A stretch of 64,000 bases of DNA from Acestrorhynchus altus. Its lineage: Eukaryota; Chordata; Actinopteri; Characiformes; Acestrorhynchidae. Positions within the stretch are counted from its first letter, which is position 1. Each line of letters opens with the position of its first letter. Under the pieces are notes generated by a model that saw nothing but the letters and a program-made list of their open reading frames with translations, did no database searches and was not told the DNA's origin. The DNA is taken from assembly GCA_034509495.1 (NCBI GenBank), contig CM067503.1, forward strand, positions 4,676,633-4,740,632. Reading direction: 5' to 3'. The position numbers were made by a program, and so were the translations under genes. This document shows positions 1 to 11,321 of this stretch, in pieces.

Positions 1-582
1 GTTCTTAAAGGTTGATTACATTTTTCCGGACGACTGTAAATACTGATCTTGTTAGTATTACAGGTCCAACTTTGACGTTGTCCTGATACCATCATGATTC
101 CTAAGTAATCGTCCGAGTAACGTGGTCAGTTTTGGAAGTGTGGTGACTCTAGAAGAACCAGAATAGCCGTCACCGAATGTCCCCTAATATTTAGCGTCGT
201 TCATTGTTGAAGTGAGCAGCATGTCCAGCACACTTACACCACTTCGGGAAGTTGTCAGACTCTTCTTGACTAATGGGCCCATTTTGTGGGGAGAATATCA
301 GCGCCTCGAGGCAATCAATGCTGTTTTCTCTTCCAATTGTTCCCTTTCTTTTTGAGAGCTCTCTCCAGTGTCGTACACCTGCACCTCTCTCAGCATGCTT
401 ATCTAGCACTTTTGAAGGTTGCTGCTTCATCAGGTTTTGTAATCGTACCTCTTTCCCTCTTTCTCCTGTTCTTCTCGAACCCCCCCCCCTTTTTTTTTTT
501 TTCTTTCCCTGGCGAGAGAACACTGCTTTGCCTTGTCCAGATCCTCATGGTTCCTGTCATGTCTGTGTGTGTGTTCCCTCAG
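1..582. other. upstream intron (3' part), no recognised gene
   Basis: This is intron sequence before the first exon seen. It contains a run of about ten C followed by T at 480-501 and a pyrimidine-rich stretch leading to the acceptor at 581-582. I recognise no repeat family and no coding exon. Open frames here are spurious. Confidence 0.5.
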
Positions 583-707
583 TTCCCTGCGGAGGGGTCC
601 TGACGGCGCGCCGGGGGACCATCCTGTCTCCGGGTTATCCTGATCCGTATGACAACCACCTCAACTGTGTGTGGAAGGTCTTTGTGCCTGAGGGAGCCGG
701 CATCCAA
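583..707 (+). CDS. csmd3: csmd exon 1 of window: start of CUB 11
   Basis: The exon encodes the first third of a CUB domain. The split valine codon opens VPCGG, followed by TILSPGYPDPYDN and NCVW, then the strand ending in EGAGIQ. The first cysteine (in CGG) and the second (in NCVW) are the usual CUB disulphide pair. The acceptor AG is at 581-582 after a pyrimidine-rich run and the donor GT at 708. The exon enters in phase 1 and leaves in phase 0. Its length of 125 bases is consistent with the joined frame. The preceding Sushi exon lies outside the window. Confidence 0.92.
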
Positions 708-1430
708 GTGAGACAAAAACACCTTTTCCTTTCATTCCTTTCATCTCTCACACAAAGTGGGTTGTGAGCATGAAAGTTACAGAGGGATGGAGTTCACCGC
801 TTTTTTTTTTTACAGGACTATTGAATTTCTGAATTATTAATTCTGTGTTTATTGTGGTCTCGCGGTTTTCAGCACTGTTTGCTGAAAGACTCTTTGCCTC
901 CAGGAGCTGACCAACAGCATAGTTCAGAAAACGGACTGATTGCACTGTGTGCATCAGCTGCTGATGCTAAACCGTGAGGAAGTGCTGTGCTTTAAGCAGG
1001 CCTACGGGCTTTTCTGAATGTCTGTGTTCAGTAATAACCTATCGTTTAAGTTGGGCATCATAATAATATAGCTTTTGTTATTGAAATATTTAAAAAGTTT
1101 AAAAATGTATTTATTTATATATTTATAAATATATATAAATAATCTACAATAACAAAACAAATATTTGTACTTTTTATCAGGATTTCCAAGCTTGATATTA
1201 ATCATATTCTGTTATTTTCAGGGCTTTTCAGCTTTACAATAAAATAATGAATTAATCTTTTAGTAACTTAATCAATAAATGAATTAACCACAATAAAAAT
1301 GCTACTACTAATAATAATAACAACAACAAAAACGTAATAATAATAATAATAATAATAATAATATCAATACACATATTATTATCATCATTAATAATAACAA
1401 TAATAATAAACATAATACTACTGCTACTAC

Positions 1431-1469
<39 letters not shown>

Positions 1470-2325
1470 CGATAAACATAATAATAATAGCTATTATTGT
1501 TATTATATTATTATTCAATAGTGTTGTTGTTGTGTTACTTTTGAAATGAATGCAGTAAAACATGTAACATGTTTAACAGTTTGTCACAAACATTTACCAG
1601 TTATACCAGTCAGAGAAAATTTATATTTTATATTATAAAATTATTTATAAAATTTTAATATAAAAAATAAAATCAAACTGGTTAAATAGCAATGAAATGT
1701 ATAATAAATGTGAATTGAATTATACAACCATTTTAATTCTGTAAATAATTATAAAATAAATAGCATTTAACAAAAAATGTACAATTATACATTGTACACA
1801 TTTATGTCTGAATATATTTGTAGGATGTAGGATCAGGAGTCTTTCCCAAGGACTCTTATTGGATTGGTGTCATTTGTTTGCTTGGCTGGGGAATTGAATC
1901 CTATGTTGCCACAGGATGGTGTTATCCACTACACTATCCAACACACCTGCATATCCATAGAGGCTTATTGTGACACCCGTTTAGTGACTTTAGTGCATGA
2001 TGATAAACCTGTAGGTGGTAATGCAGGTGTACGTCTGTTGTCATGAAAGGCTTGTGTCGGTGTTGTGAAGCCTTGTGAGCAGCCTACATTAAAGTGTTAC
2101 CTAAAAAAGACTAATCAATTGGAATCCCTGCACATTGCAAACTGCAGCAGAAAGCAGAGGTATGGATTGAACAGCTGCCAGCTCCTAATGTTCTCGACTA
2201 TCTTCCAGAGTTTTAAATCCATATGAAGTCATACGAAGGTTTCTGCTATAGGTGATGCTATGAATCCTCCTAAGAAGCCTGAGGGAAGCGGTCTAAAGCT
2301 GTGTCATTCTTTCACTCTTGTCTAG
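708..2325. other. intron between exons 1 and 2
   Basis: The intron holds a long AAT/ATT-rich simple repeat (about 1306-1515) and a very AT-rich stretch to about 1800. The remainder, including 1820-2325, shows no gene and no repeat I can name. Confidence 0.6.
1306..1515. repeat. interrupted (AAT)n simple repeat
   Basis: Trinucleotide AAT/TAA units fill this stretch, with interruptions of the ACT and GAC type. It yields long isoleucine-rich spurious frames on the minus strand. Confidence 0.9.
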
Positions 2326-2422
2326 ATCACAGTGGTTACTTTCTCCACCGAGCATAACTGGGACTCACTGGACTTCTATGACGGCACTGACAGCAATGCT
2401 CCCAGACTGGGAAGCTATTCAG
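2326..2422 (+). CDS. csmd3: csmd exon 2: middle of CUB 11
   Basis: The exon encodes the middle of the CUB domain and contains TEHNWDSLDFYDG and APRLGSYS. The acidic and aromatic residues of the LDFYDG block are the classic CUB core and calcium-site region. The acceptor ends TCTAG at 2325 and the donor is GTAAGA at 2423. It enters in phase 0, directly after the glutamine ending exon 1, and leaves in phase 1. Splitting this CUB over three exons is distinctive compared with the two-exon CUBs downstream. Confidence 0.93.
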
Positions 2423-3495
2423 GTAAGACTGTGGAACGGAACAAAGGCTGGTTTCTGAAGTGATGTTGGAGATGAAACACGTTGAGTGACGTCCCACTGT
2501 CTGCTGTAGCCAGGGCAGTAGAATTGATTCCGTATCTGCGGAAATGCAGAAGATATTTGCTACAAAGCTCTTTCATATTGAGCCGTCTGCGATACATGTT
2601 GCTGTACGGTTATTCGGAAGCAGGGCAACCTTGGCAGAGTTTCTTTCCGTTTTCCCTCCCTCTCGCGCTCTCTCTCTCTCTCTCACCGAGGTTCGCCTGC
2701 CTGCCCGAGAGGCCCGGCAAGCCGGCCTTGTTCCTGAAGATAAGCCTTTCTCCTTTTGTTGTTTACGTACCATATGCTGCCTGGCTTTCATCTAGAGATT
2801 TGTTTTATCATCCAAAACACATCAATATTTGAGCTGTCACGGAACACGATGCATCAACAGCTTCATAAGCAGCGTGGGTGAAACGGGAGTAGCCCTGGTA
2901 AGAGAAGGGAAGGAGACAGGATGCTATCAGCCTAACACCAAACACTTGCCGAGCCTGCACAATTGAAACCAGGAGCCCCCGCCTGCCCACCCGAACTGGA
3001 GGATGGATTTTAATTGCCCCTTCCCCACCACCATCGCCCCCCCCAGACTTCAACGTGCCATTCAAGTGACCAAAGGAAAAAAAACAAGAAGAGAAACTAA
3101 ATAAATTTGCGGTGACCTTAGCAGATGGCATCCCTCTCAGACGGAGCATTAACTACTGTTGACAGGTTGACGTTTAATCTGCCTGGGCGGCAAATGAAAG
3201 ATTAAAGGAAGTTAGGCAGAGAAGCAGATCGTACACAGGGAGCAGGGAGAAATGACACGCCCATGAAATATGACTTGGAGGAAGTGAAGAGGCTTGATAG
3301 AGTCAGGCTTGGAGCAAAATGTATAATAGCAGGCAAACGTTTCCTTTGTTATTTGGGAAATGCTATATAACACTGTCATAACCGGGACAGATTATTATGA
3401 CAGATATCTTAAACCGCCAGAACAGGTTATGTCTGGTACTTAAACAGTGTCATTTACATTTATCTATATATTACCCCTCAGTTTTGGACGTTTTC

Positions 3496-3517
3496 CATCC
3501 ATCCATCCATCCATCCA
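3496..3517. repeat. (CCAT)n microsatellite
   Basis: A short tetranucleotide tract of about five CATC units. Confidence 0.85.
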
Positions 3518-3611
3518 CCTATCACTGGCTGTTTTTCTGGGGTCCGGGTCGCAGGAGTGGCAGCCTAAGCAAAGAAGCCCAGACCTCCCTCTCCCCAGCC
3601 ACCTCTTGCAG

Positions 3612-3790
3612 CTCAATCAATCAATCAATCAAATTTTATTTATATAGCGCTTTTTACAACAGAACGTTGTCACAAAGCAGCTTTACACGGATCCGGGTCC
3701 AAGCCTCAAATGAGCAGCCAGCAGGCAAACAGTGGCAAGGAAAAACTCCCTCAGTTAGGAGGAAGAAACCTTGAGAGGAACCAAGGTTCC
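3612..3790. repeat. dispersed fish repeat (SINE/LINE-tail type)
   Basis: The segment begins with tandem TCAA units and runs through a stretch reading TTTATTTATATAGCGCTTTT, then AAAGCAGCTTTACAC and a purine-rich block AGGAAGAAACCTTGAGAGGA. This wording recurs across teleost genomes as an interspersed repeat. I cannot assign a named family from the sequence alone. The copy near 44030 shares the purine-rich block. Confidence 0.6.
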
Positions 3791-3839
3791 TTCCAGGAAG
3801 GTGTTCCCAGTCCAGCCGAGAGATATAATCTCCCCCAGC

Positions 3840-4090
3840 ATGTCCTGGCTTTTCCCCAGAGGCTCTTCCTGGTCAGACGTGCCCGGAACACTTCACCAGG
3901 GAGGCGTCCAAGGGCCATCTGCACCAGATGCCCGAATCATCAGCTGGCTCATCTTGACATGTAGGAGCAGAAGATCTGCTCCAAGCCCCTCCTGAATGAC
4001 TGAACTCCTCACCCTGTCTCTAAGAGAGAGGCCTCCTTTCAGAGGAAACTCATTCCAGCTGCTCCTGTTCGGGATCTCATTCTTCACCAA
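3840..4090 (-). mobile_element. non-LTR retrotransposon reverse-transcriptase C-terminus, relic
   Basis: On the minus strand an open stretch reads FPLKGGLSLRDRVRSSVIQEGL, a block seen near the C-terminal end of endonuclease and reverse-transcriptase polyproteins of non-LTR elements. The rest of the element is absent and the frame is short (about 65 codons). It is an old 5'-truncated relic within the intron. Confidence 0.6.
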
Positions 4091-4329
4091 AGATTGCTTT
4101 TTATACAGTCAGAACAATGGGATCTACAGACTGAAGACAACACAATCGGTCGCTGTTTAAACACAAACACAATGAAGCTCTGTCTAGAACCACGCCTCGT
4201 TAAAATCAATACTGTGCTTTTGAGATTCGCTACAGTTACAAAACATCATATTTTCATAATTCAAAAAACAGCTATATTTTCTCACACCCCTTATGCTGAT
4301 ACCTAGACAGTGTTACAAATACCATCACC

Positions 4330-4590
4330 CCTGCTACCCCTTCAGAGGCTGACCTCAGGATCCCCTGCCACACCTTCTTACAGGTTACCCACCTTCCGGC
4401 AACTAGGCTAGTTGCCCACCTACCATCACCAACGCTGTAGAAATGTACACAGACCCTAATGATCTGCTATAGTGACCGCCATCAAACTATCATTAGTCCA
4501 GTACACCCAGTACTACAGCAGACATGTGGTGGTCCAGTGCCCACTTCCAATGTTTCTCTCTCCAGCTCTGAGGGAGGGCCCTTTGAGGGT
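4330..4590 (-). repeat. dispersed repeat, reverse copy of the one at 44030-44400
   Basis: The reverse complement matches the 44030-44400 segment block by block: a GAGCTGGAG start, a GGACC block, a middle ending in TTTCTACA, then GGTGGGCAACTAG. The two copies lie in opposite orientation and are diverged, as expected of an old interspersed repeat. Family unknown. Confidence 0.6.
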
Positions 4591-4910
4591 CTTATTTGCC
4601 TCACCAGGGGGTTTATGTCTTTATCCTTTGTTTTCCGTGTGTTGATAATCTTATTTTTGATTTCTGTAAAGTTGCAATTAACACAATCAAAGTAGGATAT
4701 GAGCACATTCTCAAACTTTAATGAGTGCGCAATTAGTGCTGAATTCAGAACTCTTGAAAGAGATGGACTTCAGTCTGTGTTTGAAGACGCCAAGCAACTC
4801 AGAGTCATGGAACAACTGAGGAAACTCTAGATGTTTGTCTTCTGTATATATTGAGGCATGGTGAGAAGAGCCAATACACAATTGAAGGTCAAATATTACT
4901 GATTTGATTT

Positions 4911-4980
4911 GATGACCGTTGATCAGTTAAAGGGGATGACCATTGATCGAAGGGGATGACCATTGATCAGTTAAAGGGGG
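4911..4980. repeat. short tandem repeat, three diverged units
   Basis: Units built on GATGACCATTGATC and AAAGGGG follow one another about three times with small differences. Confidence 0.7.
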
Positions 4981-5024
4981 TGGGTCCATTTTTGGAGCAG
5001 GTTTTGGAAAAGGTTTAATAAGTA

Positions 5025-5330
5025 TAAGACTGCAGGTTCAGATTCCAGGTCATGCTTCTTGCCATCGGCAAGAGTCCAAGAAAGCAAAATTGACCATGCT
5101 TTCTCTGGATGGAAGATGGCACTCTCTCTTCACATCACCCCGAGTGTGATGGTGGTTGGTTTCTCTTAGACATTGTATCTGAACTGGACACCCGGTGCTT
5201 TCCTCAGAGCATGTTCTCATGTATTGGAGAAAGGATGTTCTTATCTTGACCCTCGTATATGATATGGAGAGAGTCCTGATGAGGTTGGGAGACTGGCACT
5301 TCCATATTGGGGTGAAAATTGGGAGACAGT
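5025..5330 (+). mobile_element. tRNA-derived SINE, degenerate copy (family A)
   Basis: The B-box-like GGTTCAGATTCC is followed by AGGTCATGCTTCTTGCCA and, at the far end, GGCACTTCCATAT. The same order appears in the better copy at 12368-12640, so this is a diverged copy of the same SINE. Confidence 0.6.
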
Positions 5331-5739
5331 TTTGAAAATAATAAATCAGTGAAATAATAATTGGGCTTTACTTTGTTGATGCCAGACCTGAGAAAGGTCT
5401 AGATGATTTCCTTCCATACACCTTGAGAGATGGTGGGTCAAACCAAACCATTAGCGAAGCTCTTAGAGCTCTTGTTATGGAGGTACGGAAGGGATGGTCC
5501 ATTTTTGGCTTTGCCAGAAGCATTAAGAAGCCAATGAAGAGAAATCAGTAGAGGACTTAAATGGCTGCTCTTGGGAGCATTCAAGACAGGTCATGACACC
5601 ACATTCTGGGTCAGTTGCAAGGGTCTGGCGGCATGTAGAAGACCACCCAGGAGAGAGTTAATGTAGTTGAGGAGTAGAATGAGGAACAATACTTATTATA
5701 TATATATATCAGAACGTAATTAGGGCATCTTTATATTAG

Positions 5740-6180
5740 TTTTACGAAAGTAACATACATTTAATTAATTAGCCGGTGATAAGAAGTGCTAATCCAGTCT
5801 TCACTATAACATTTATAGACACCTGCTCGTTCCGTGTTCCTGAAATCCAGGGTATTAAACAGGGATTTGTTCCCCTTTGCTGCAGTAACAGCTTCTACTC
5901 TTCTGGGAAGACTTTATACTAGATGTAGGAATGTTTGTGAGAATTCGAAGGCCACCCAAGAGCATTACTGGGGTCAGGTACTGATTGATGATCAGTTCTG
6001 GATGGCGGCGCCACTCCAGCTCATCCCGAAGTATTAGATGGAGCTCCATTACCCCAGAGAACACAGTTCCACATCTTCACACCCTAATCCTCGCGCTCAC
6101 ACCTGGCATTGCTATGTGCAGCTTCCGCAGCGCATCAGTGCGTTTCTATGGAGATTTTATAGTGAGGAAAAGTAGGACAC
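5740..6180 (-). mobile_element. non-autonomous DNA element, family M copy
   Basis: Read on the minus strand, this segment shares blocks with the copies near 25795, 32534 and 56750, including a CTCTGG-type block around the words for the first exon-like core and GTGGAACTGTGTTCTCTGG. The four copies share order and length but are diverged. The family is unnamed here. Confidence 0.55.
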
Positions 6181-6364
6181 CACATGAAGACTATTAACAC
6201 ATTTAAAACATCTGGAGATTTGATCTCTGAGCTCTTCCTCCGAGCAATATTGAGAGATGTAGGTGATTAAACATGTGCAAATGTCAGGAAAAGGTAGGAT
6301 ATTTGTGAGGAAACGTAGGAAAACACCCCCACATTTGTGCAAAATTACTCGAGAGGACTTTGTC

Positions 6365-6680
6365 TTATTTAAACTTCAGACATTACTTTAGTTTGGCTTA
6401 ATTGTTGCAAGTGGTAAGAGCCAAAGGATTCTCTGAGGCCTTTCGGAAAGAGGGTTGTAGATGCAGATGAGTCTGAGAAGGGATTTAAGAAGATCTCAGA
6501 ACAATTAGACATTAGTCGATTCACTGTCCGGAAACAACAACGGCAGTGAAACAACTGCAGACCAAGAGCAGACCACAAGATGTGTGAAGAAGTCTCCAAA
6601 TATCCCAAAATGTCATGACGTGATCTGAGTAGCTCTCACCCCAGCTGATGTCCAGAACACAGCAATAGAAATGGAGCAAC
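6365..6680 (+). mobile_element. Tc1/mariner transposase relic, DNA-binding part
   Basis: On the + strand a broken frame reads GFKKISEQLDISRFTVRK, matching the second helix-turn-helix region of Tc1-type transposases (pattern KKIS..L..S..TVR). Frameshifts and stops follow and no DDE catalytic part is present. It is a dead fragment. Confidence 0.75.
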
Positions 6681-7247
6681 ATGAATTTCTGTAACAATAA
6701 TGTGCTTCAGCGTTCTTTTCCTTCTTCTATAAAGCTGCTATTATATGAGGGCAGGTTTTGTTACAAAGAACCTTCATTTAATCCGACGTGTCTACACTTC
6801 TCGCATCTACTGTACACCACTGACTCCCCTCAGCGAGTCTCCATCCTTTCTCCCTCTTGCTCTAAAGCCTTTTAGTTCATAACTGTTGTCAGCAGTTGGC
6901 AGGACAAATAGCTCACTGCTCATAAAGCCGCGGCTGTAGCAGTTGTTCGGCTGTGCTTGGCTCGAGGAGGTGAAGGTGGGGTCATAAAGCAGTAGAAAGC
7001 CTGATCTGTCATGGCTGAGCTCTAGAGTTGTATTTTCAGGGAACTGATGGTTGAGGTGTGACCACCACTAACGTCGCCAAAAGCAACAACCCTTCATCAA
7101 TGCGGATGTTCCTTTCAAGCCAGTAAAGCTGGAGTTTTTGTTTCGTAACCTTTAGATGCTGCACTCATCATTTTCTATTGATTATTTCCCACCAAAATAA
7201 ACACAGACTGTCTGATGAAAAGACAGGAGACTGGGCAGATACACATA

Positions 7248-7764
7248 CAGGGGTTGGACAATGAAACTGAAACACCTGACATTTTATTGTGGGAGGTTTC
7301 GTGGCTAAATTGGAGCAGCCTGCTCTTCTTTAACTGCACCAGTAAGAGCAGAGTGTGAAGGTTCAATTAGCAGGTAAGAGCACAGTTTTGCTCAAAATAC
7401 TGCAATGAACACAACATTATGGGGGACATACCAGAGTTCAAAAGAGGACATATTGTTGGTGCACGTCTTGCTGGCGCATCTGTGACCAAGACAGCAAGTC
7501 TTTGTGATGTATCAAGAGCCACGGTATCCAGAGTAATGTCAGCACCACCAAGAAGGACGAACCACATCCAACAGGACTAACTGTGGACGCAAGAGGAAGC
7601 TGTCTGAAAGGGATGTTGGGGTGTTAACCCGGATTGTATCCAAACAATGTCATTCCCAAGACAAATTGACGCTGTATTGGTCGCAAAAGGAGGCCCTAGA
7701 ACACCATACTAATCAATTATTGTGGTCTAAAACCAGGTGTTTCAGTTTCATTGTCCAACCCCTG
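7248..7764 (+). mobile_element. internally deleted Tc1/mariner element with intact inverted ends
   Basis: The ends are 31-base inverted repeats at 7248-7278 and 7734-7764, beginning CAGGGGTTGGACAATGAAAC, and the element is flanked by TA on both sides (7246-7247 and 7765-7766), the Tc1/mariner target. Inside, a 53-codon frame at 7419-7580 carries the first helix-turn-helix of a Tc1 transposase. The catalytic DDE part is missing, so the element cannot move on its own. Confidence 0.92.
7419..7580 (+). pseudogene. truncated Tc1 transposase N-terminus
   Basis: The frame starts MGDIPEFKRGHIVGARLAG and continues with SVTKTASLCDVSRATVSRV, a typical helix-turn-helix with the recognition helix S..TV...; it stops at TAA. 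Only the DNA-binding half-domain remains of a normal Tc1 transposase of about 340 residues. Confidence 0.85.
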
Positions 7765-8138
7765 TATATTGAAGATATGTTTATAATTTAGGTTGATGGT
7801 TTAGCTGGTCTACTAGTATCACCAAGCTTGTTGACCAGCACTAAACTACTATCATTGCCAGCATTACAGCACGACCAAACCAGTACTGGTCCACCAGTAT
7901 AACCAGCTTAGACAAGCTGACAGTCCAATTAGACTGTCAAACCCAAATGATAACATAATATCTGGTCAACCAGCTTAACCACTTGACCTACCAGTATAGG
8001 GATGGTTTCTTCTGGATCACCAGCTTTTTAACCATCAAAGACCAGCTGGGACCATCTGAAACCAGCTGCCGGTCAATGCCGGAATGCTGAGTCGGATTTT
8101 AAGCACGTATATCATGTGATCTGAATAAATAGCAACTA

Positions 8139-8395
8139 GGGCTGGGCAGTATATCGTAAATACCCATATTTCGAAACATATTTTGTACAAGATATCGTTA
8201 GAATTGTTACGTTATGTCCAGTTTAACTCCAAAAAAGAGCGTGAGTGGGTAGTTTGAGTAGAAATGGTGGAGGTTTCTGAAGGGATGACCCTCAACAGTG
8301 CATTCAGATATTTCAACATGATGCTCAACCCGTCATATCGTATATCACTATTTGTCTTATATGGAGATATGAGTTTTTAGCTCTAATAAGAAGAC
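8139..8395. mobile_element. GGGCTGGGC-type short DNA element, copy 1
   Basis: The copy starts with AGGGCTGGGCAGTATATCG and ends near a TATCGTATATCAC stretch. It shares start, middle (AACTCCAAAAAAG) and end with the copy at 29170-29845, and its start with 36058 and 43024. Ends are AT-rich and partly palindromic, suggesting a non-autonomous DNA transposon. Confidence 0.65.
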
Positions 8396-8457
8396 ATTTG
8401 TGTTTTTTTGTCCTTTTTTACTTTCATTTAAATGGTGAATGATGATTTGTCCTGCAG

Positions 8458-8562
8458 GGATCACCATTCCACCGCTGCTCAACAGCACCTCCAACAACCT
8501 GTACCTCACCTTCCAGACAGACATGAGTGTTTCTGGAGCCGGATTTCACCTGGAGTACACCG
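8458..8562 (+). CDS. csmd3: csmd exon 3: end of CUB 11
   Basis: The exon completes the first CUB domain with TIPPLLNSTSNNLYL and AGFHLEYT, the closing strands of CSMD CUB domains. The acceptor CCTGCAG ends at 8457 and the donor is GTATGG at 8563. It is phase 1 at both ends, and the joined codon with exon 2 is glycine. NST and the N of the following segment are potential N-glycosylation sequons (NST). Confidence 0.93.
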
Positions 8563-10573
8563 GTATGGAGAGAGCTCACCTTTGCTGTGCATGAACTCTT
8601 GTGCTCACACAGTATTTTTGCAATTATTTTATATTTCCGTGTTTTTGTCATATTTTGATCAGTTTTCGGTTATTAAAAATAATTTTATTTTATTGCTTTT
8701 TTTAAGTATTTTTGTTTGAAATAAGCAAAGTCACCTGCCAGTAGAATAAGACAGTTCCATTAGATTAAAGGACATAAAACAGTCTAGAAGTTGTTTGAAT
8801 AATCATATAATATTCTCACAAAGTCATAACGCGATATATTTATGTTGAGGATGATTTTACACACCAATCTCGTTTTTTTCCAATCTTTGTCCAAAACCAT
8901 TTGAGGCTTTTAATCTTTCCATTTATAAAGGAAGTTCAGCAAAACATATCTAATGCATCTTTACTTTAGATGCAGCCGGTCACCTAAGTCATGCTTGGTA
9001 GCTGAAGATTTGCTTCTTTCAGGACAGTAAATGGTCAGCTAACGTCGGTACAAAGCGCCGGACTTAGGCTGTCACCAAACGACTCGTTATACACACCCTC
9101 CCAAAATGCCTCTCAACCTGCTCGAACACAGAGCTCCATTTGTTTGGTGCAGACATATCGATGTGGTTTAGAACACAGTATGGATTATTTCATCTGTGGG
9201 CACAACAAAAAAACTCTCCCCAAACATGAACGACTGGGAGTGACTGGTGTGTGACTGGGAGCACATCGAGGTCCAGTTTGAATGCAGACTGATACGATAA
9301 AGTGGGCTCATAATGTAGCTCCAATTATAGTTTCCATATTTTAATAATCATGTTTAAATCTCATCTACATAGATTTTTGATAGATTTTTAAAGCAATTAA
9401 ATTAAGATTTGTATACCAGCTTCAGTCCAGTTTCTATAGCAACAGTCTATCATATATATATACATATACATACATATCAAACATAACTTGGGTGCCTGAC
9501 TGTTTCTGGGGTCGGTGATGAAGTATTATAAACATAAAACACACATTAAGTCATTGCCAAAACAAAATAGTTGCACCCAGAAGGAAATGTGGAATTACAC
9601 TGCTATTGGGAACAATATGATCAGTATTTATTGATCTACTCATACAGAAGTGGTGTCTCTCAGTTCGGCGTCGGGTTTAACGCTACATGCCAGGCGTCTC
9701 TGCATGGAGCTGTAGAGGTTCCTAATGGTGTCCTGTGATGATCCATCCCATGCAGCTTGAATGTTCTCACTCAGTTTTGCAGATGGTGTGGTAGGGGTGA
9801 AGCGTTGATAGAGCGTCCAATAGTGTCCCACACATTTTCCATCAGGGACAGATCTGGAGATGAGACCGACCACAGCATAGTGTCTGTGACTTGAGATGGC
9901 AGCAGTTCTGTTGTGTTCAGAAAAGGTAGGACCACTGGTTGCAGGACCTCAGTAACGTAACACTGGGCTGTCAGAGTGTCAGTATGAAGACCAAAGGTGA
10001 TCTTATATCATAGGAAACTGTCCCGACACCATGACACCAGGCCTTCTTGAGATATGACAACAAAGCTTTGACCTTGGCACTGACCACAATGTCTCCGCAT
10101 ACGGATTCGTTGGTGGTCTCCACCAAGACAAAAGCAGGCCTAATCACTGAAGATGACCCGCTGCCAGTCGTTATTTGCAGTTGATCCTTTCTGGGTGCAA
10201 CTATTTTTTTTAGCATGAGTGTACAGTTTAAAGTGTAAAGCAACTCAACAACTTGACTCAAAGGAAGTTTAAATACCTGAGAAGTTTGAATGCTGATAAA
10301 CGCTGACTTCACAACCACGGAATCCAATGCCTGACCTTTCCGCATGATGCCCTTTAATTACTGCACTTTCTGGTAAAGAACAATGTCAGTTCACTTGTAT
10401 AACACGTCCAAACAGCTGAACCACATTGAAAACCGTCTCCCACACTGGAAAGTGTCCCCAACCTTTTAACAGGCGGTGTCTTCTTCATTCATCATTTGGA
10501 GGATTGCTCTGTGCCTTTAGTGTGTTTCAGCACGCATTACTGACAAATGAAGAGAGTTTCCCTGTGTCATAAG
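8563..10573. other. intron between exons 3 and 4
   Basis: The central-to-distal part (9600-10345) is a reverse Tc1-type transposase relic. The first kilobase is AT-rich with no recognised element, and 10350-10570 shows nothing I can name. Confidence 0.6.
9600..10345 (-). mobile_element. Tc1/mariner transposase relic, catalytic part
   Basis: The minus strand carries, over broken frames, wording of the Tc1 catalytic domain: SYDIRSPLVF near 9990-10010, then SPDLSL..NVWD near 9840-9870 and a C-terminal QDTIRNLYSSMQRRL near 9670-9710. A 124-codon open piece covers 9971-10345 upstream. Several frameshifts and stops separate the parts. Related fragments lie at 36676-36860 and 44755-44960. Confidence 0.8.
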
Positions 10574-10692
10574 CAATAGGTTTGGATTCCTGCCCGGAGC
10601 CACAGACCCCCAGCAATGGCGTCAAAGTCGGAGACCGTTACGTGGTCGGAGATGTGGTTTCCTTCCAGTGTGAACAAGGCTACACTCTGAAG
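10574..10692 (+). CDS. csmd3: csmd exon 4: first part of Sushi 11
   Basis: The exon opens AIGLDSCPEPQTPSNGVK, the usual CSMD linker and first Sushi cysteine, and continues to GDVVSFQCEQGYTLK with the second cysteine. I chose the acceptor AAG ending at 10573 because it gives the family's Ala-Ile-Gly linker. A second AG at 10578-10579 lies six bases on and would drop two residues in frame. Donor GTGAGT at 10693. Phase 1 in, 0 out. Confidence 0.9.
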
Positions 10693-11321
10693 GTGAGTTA
10701 AAACCAGACCATTTCAGAGATATTTCAGTCAAAAAAAAACAACACCCTTACCCTAGTGCCATCAAACATGTAAGACAGGAATGGTCTCCAAAGTTAATTT
10801 TTGAGGCTTATGTCAACTAATGTTTGAGTCTAATTACTTTGAGATAATGTGGCTAATGAGCAGAGTTGTGAGGGTTTACTTGAGAAATGATCCGGATTAC
10901 TGTAATAAAGTAATATAATCCTATTACTTTCTGCTACTTTTGTCATACAATGAAATGGAGACAAAAGGACATATTGTCTCAACAACCTTTAGTTCTTAAA
11001 AAACTAAAACCTTAAAAAAGTTTCATATTTAATTGTGTATTTAATGCTATTGTATATAATTGCCAAAACACACTGGACACCAGGCAATGAAAACGCTTTT
11101 TGTGATTCACAATGTAGATCAGAATCAGTCAACATCATTCTGACCAGTCAGTCTCAGTCTGATTAAGCAAAATGGAGAGAGTCAACGTTATCTGTGTAGA
11201 CTGCATATATTACATCTACTGCATGAACTGTATCTGTTCTTCTACTGAGGGCCTTGCTTTCCCTTCACTGCTACAATGTTTTAGTTTTCCCACTGCAGGA
11301 CTAATAAAGGATTATTTTATC

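Larger units (their letters stand above)
2423..8457. other. intron between exons 2 and 3
   Basis: This 6-kb intron is made largely of old mobile-element pieces: a LINE-like and SINE-like composite near 3612-4090, a dispersed repeat at 4330-4590, a SINE copy near 5025-5330, a non-autonomous DNA element near 5740-6180, a Tc1 relic near 6365-6680, an end-complete Tc1 derivative at 7248-7764 and a hairpin-type element near 8139-8395. A short CT run is at 2665-2684. I recognise nothing in 2690-3480 or 6690-7240. Confidence 0.6.

Noticed and set aside
1252..1563. Isoleucine-rich 103-residue frame
   Set aside because: It is the translation of the (AAT)n repeat.
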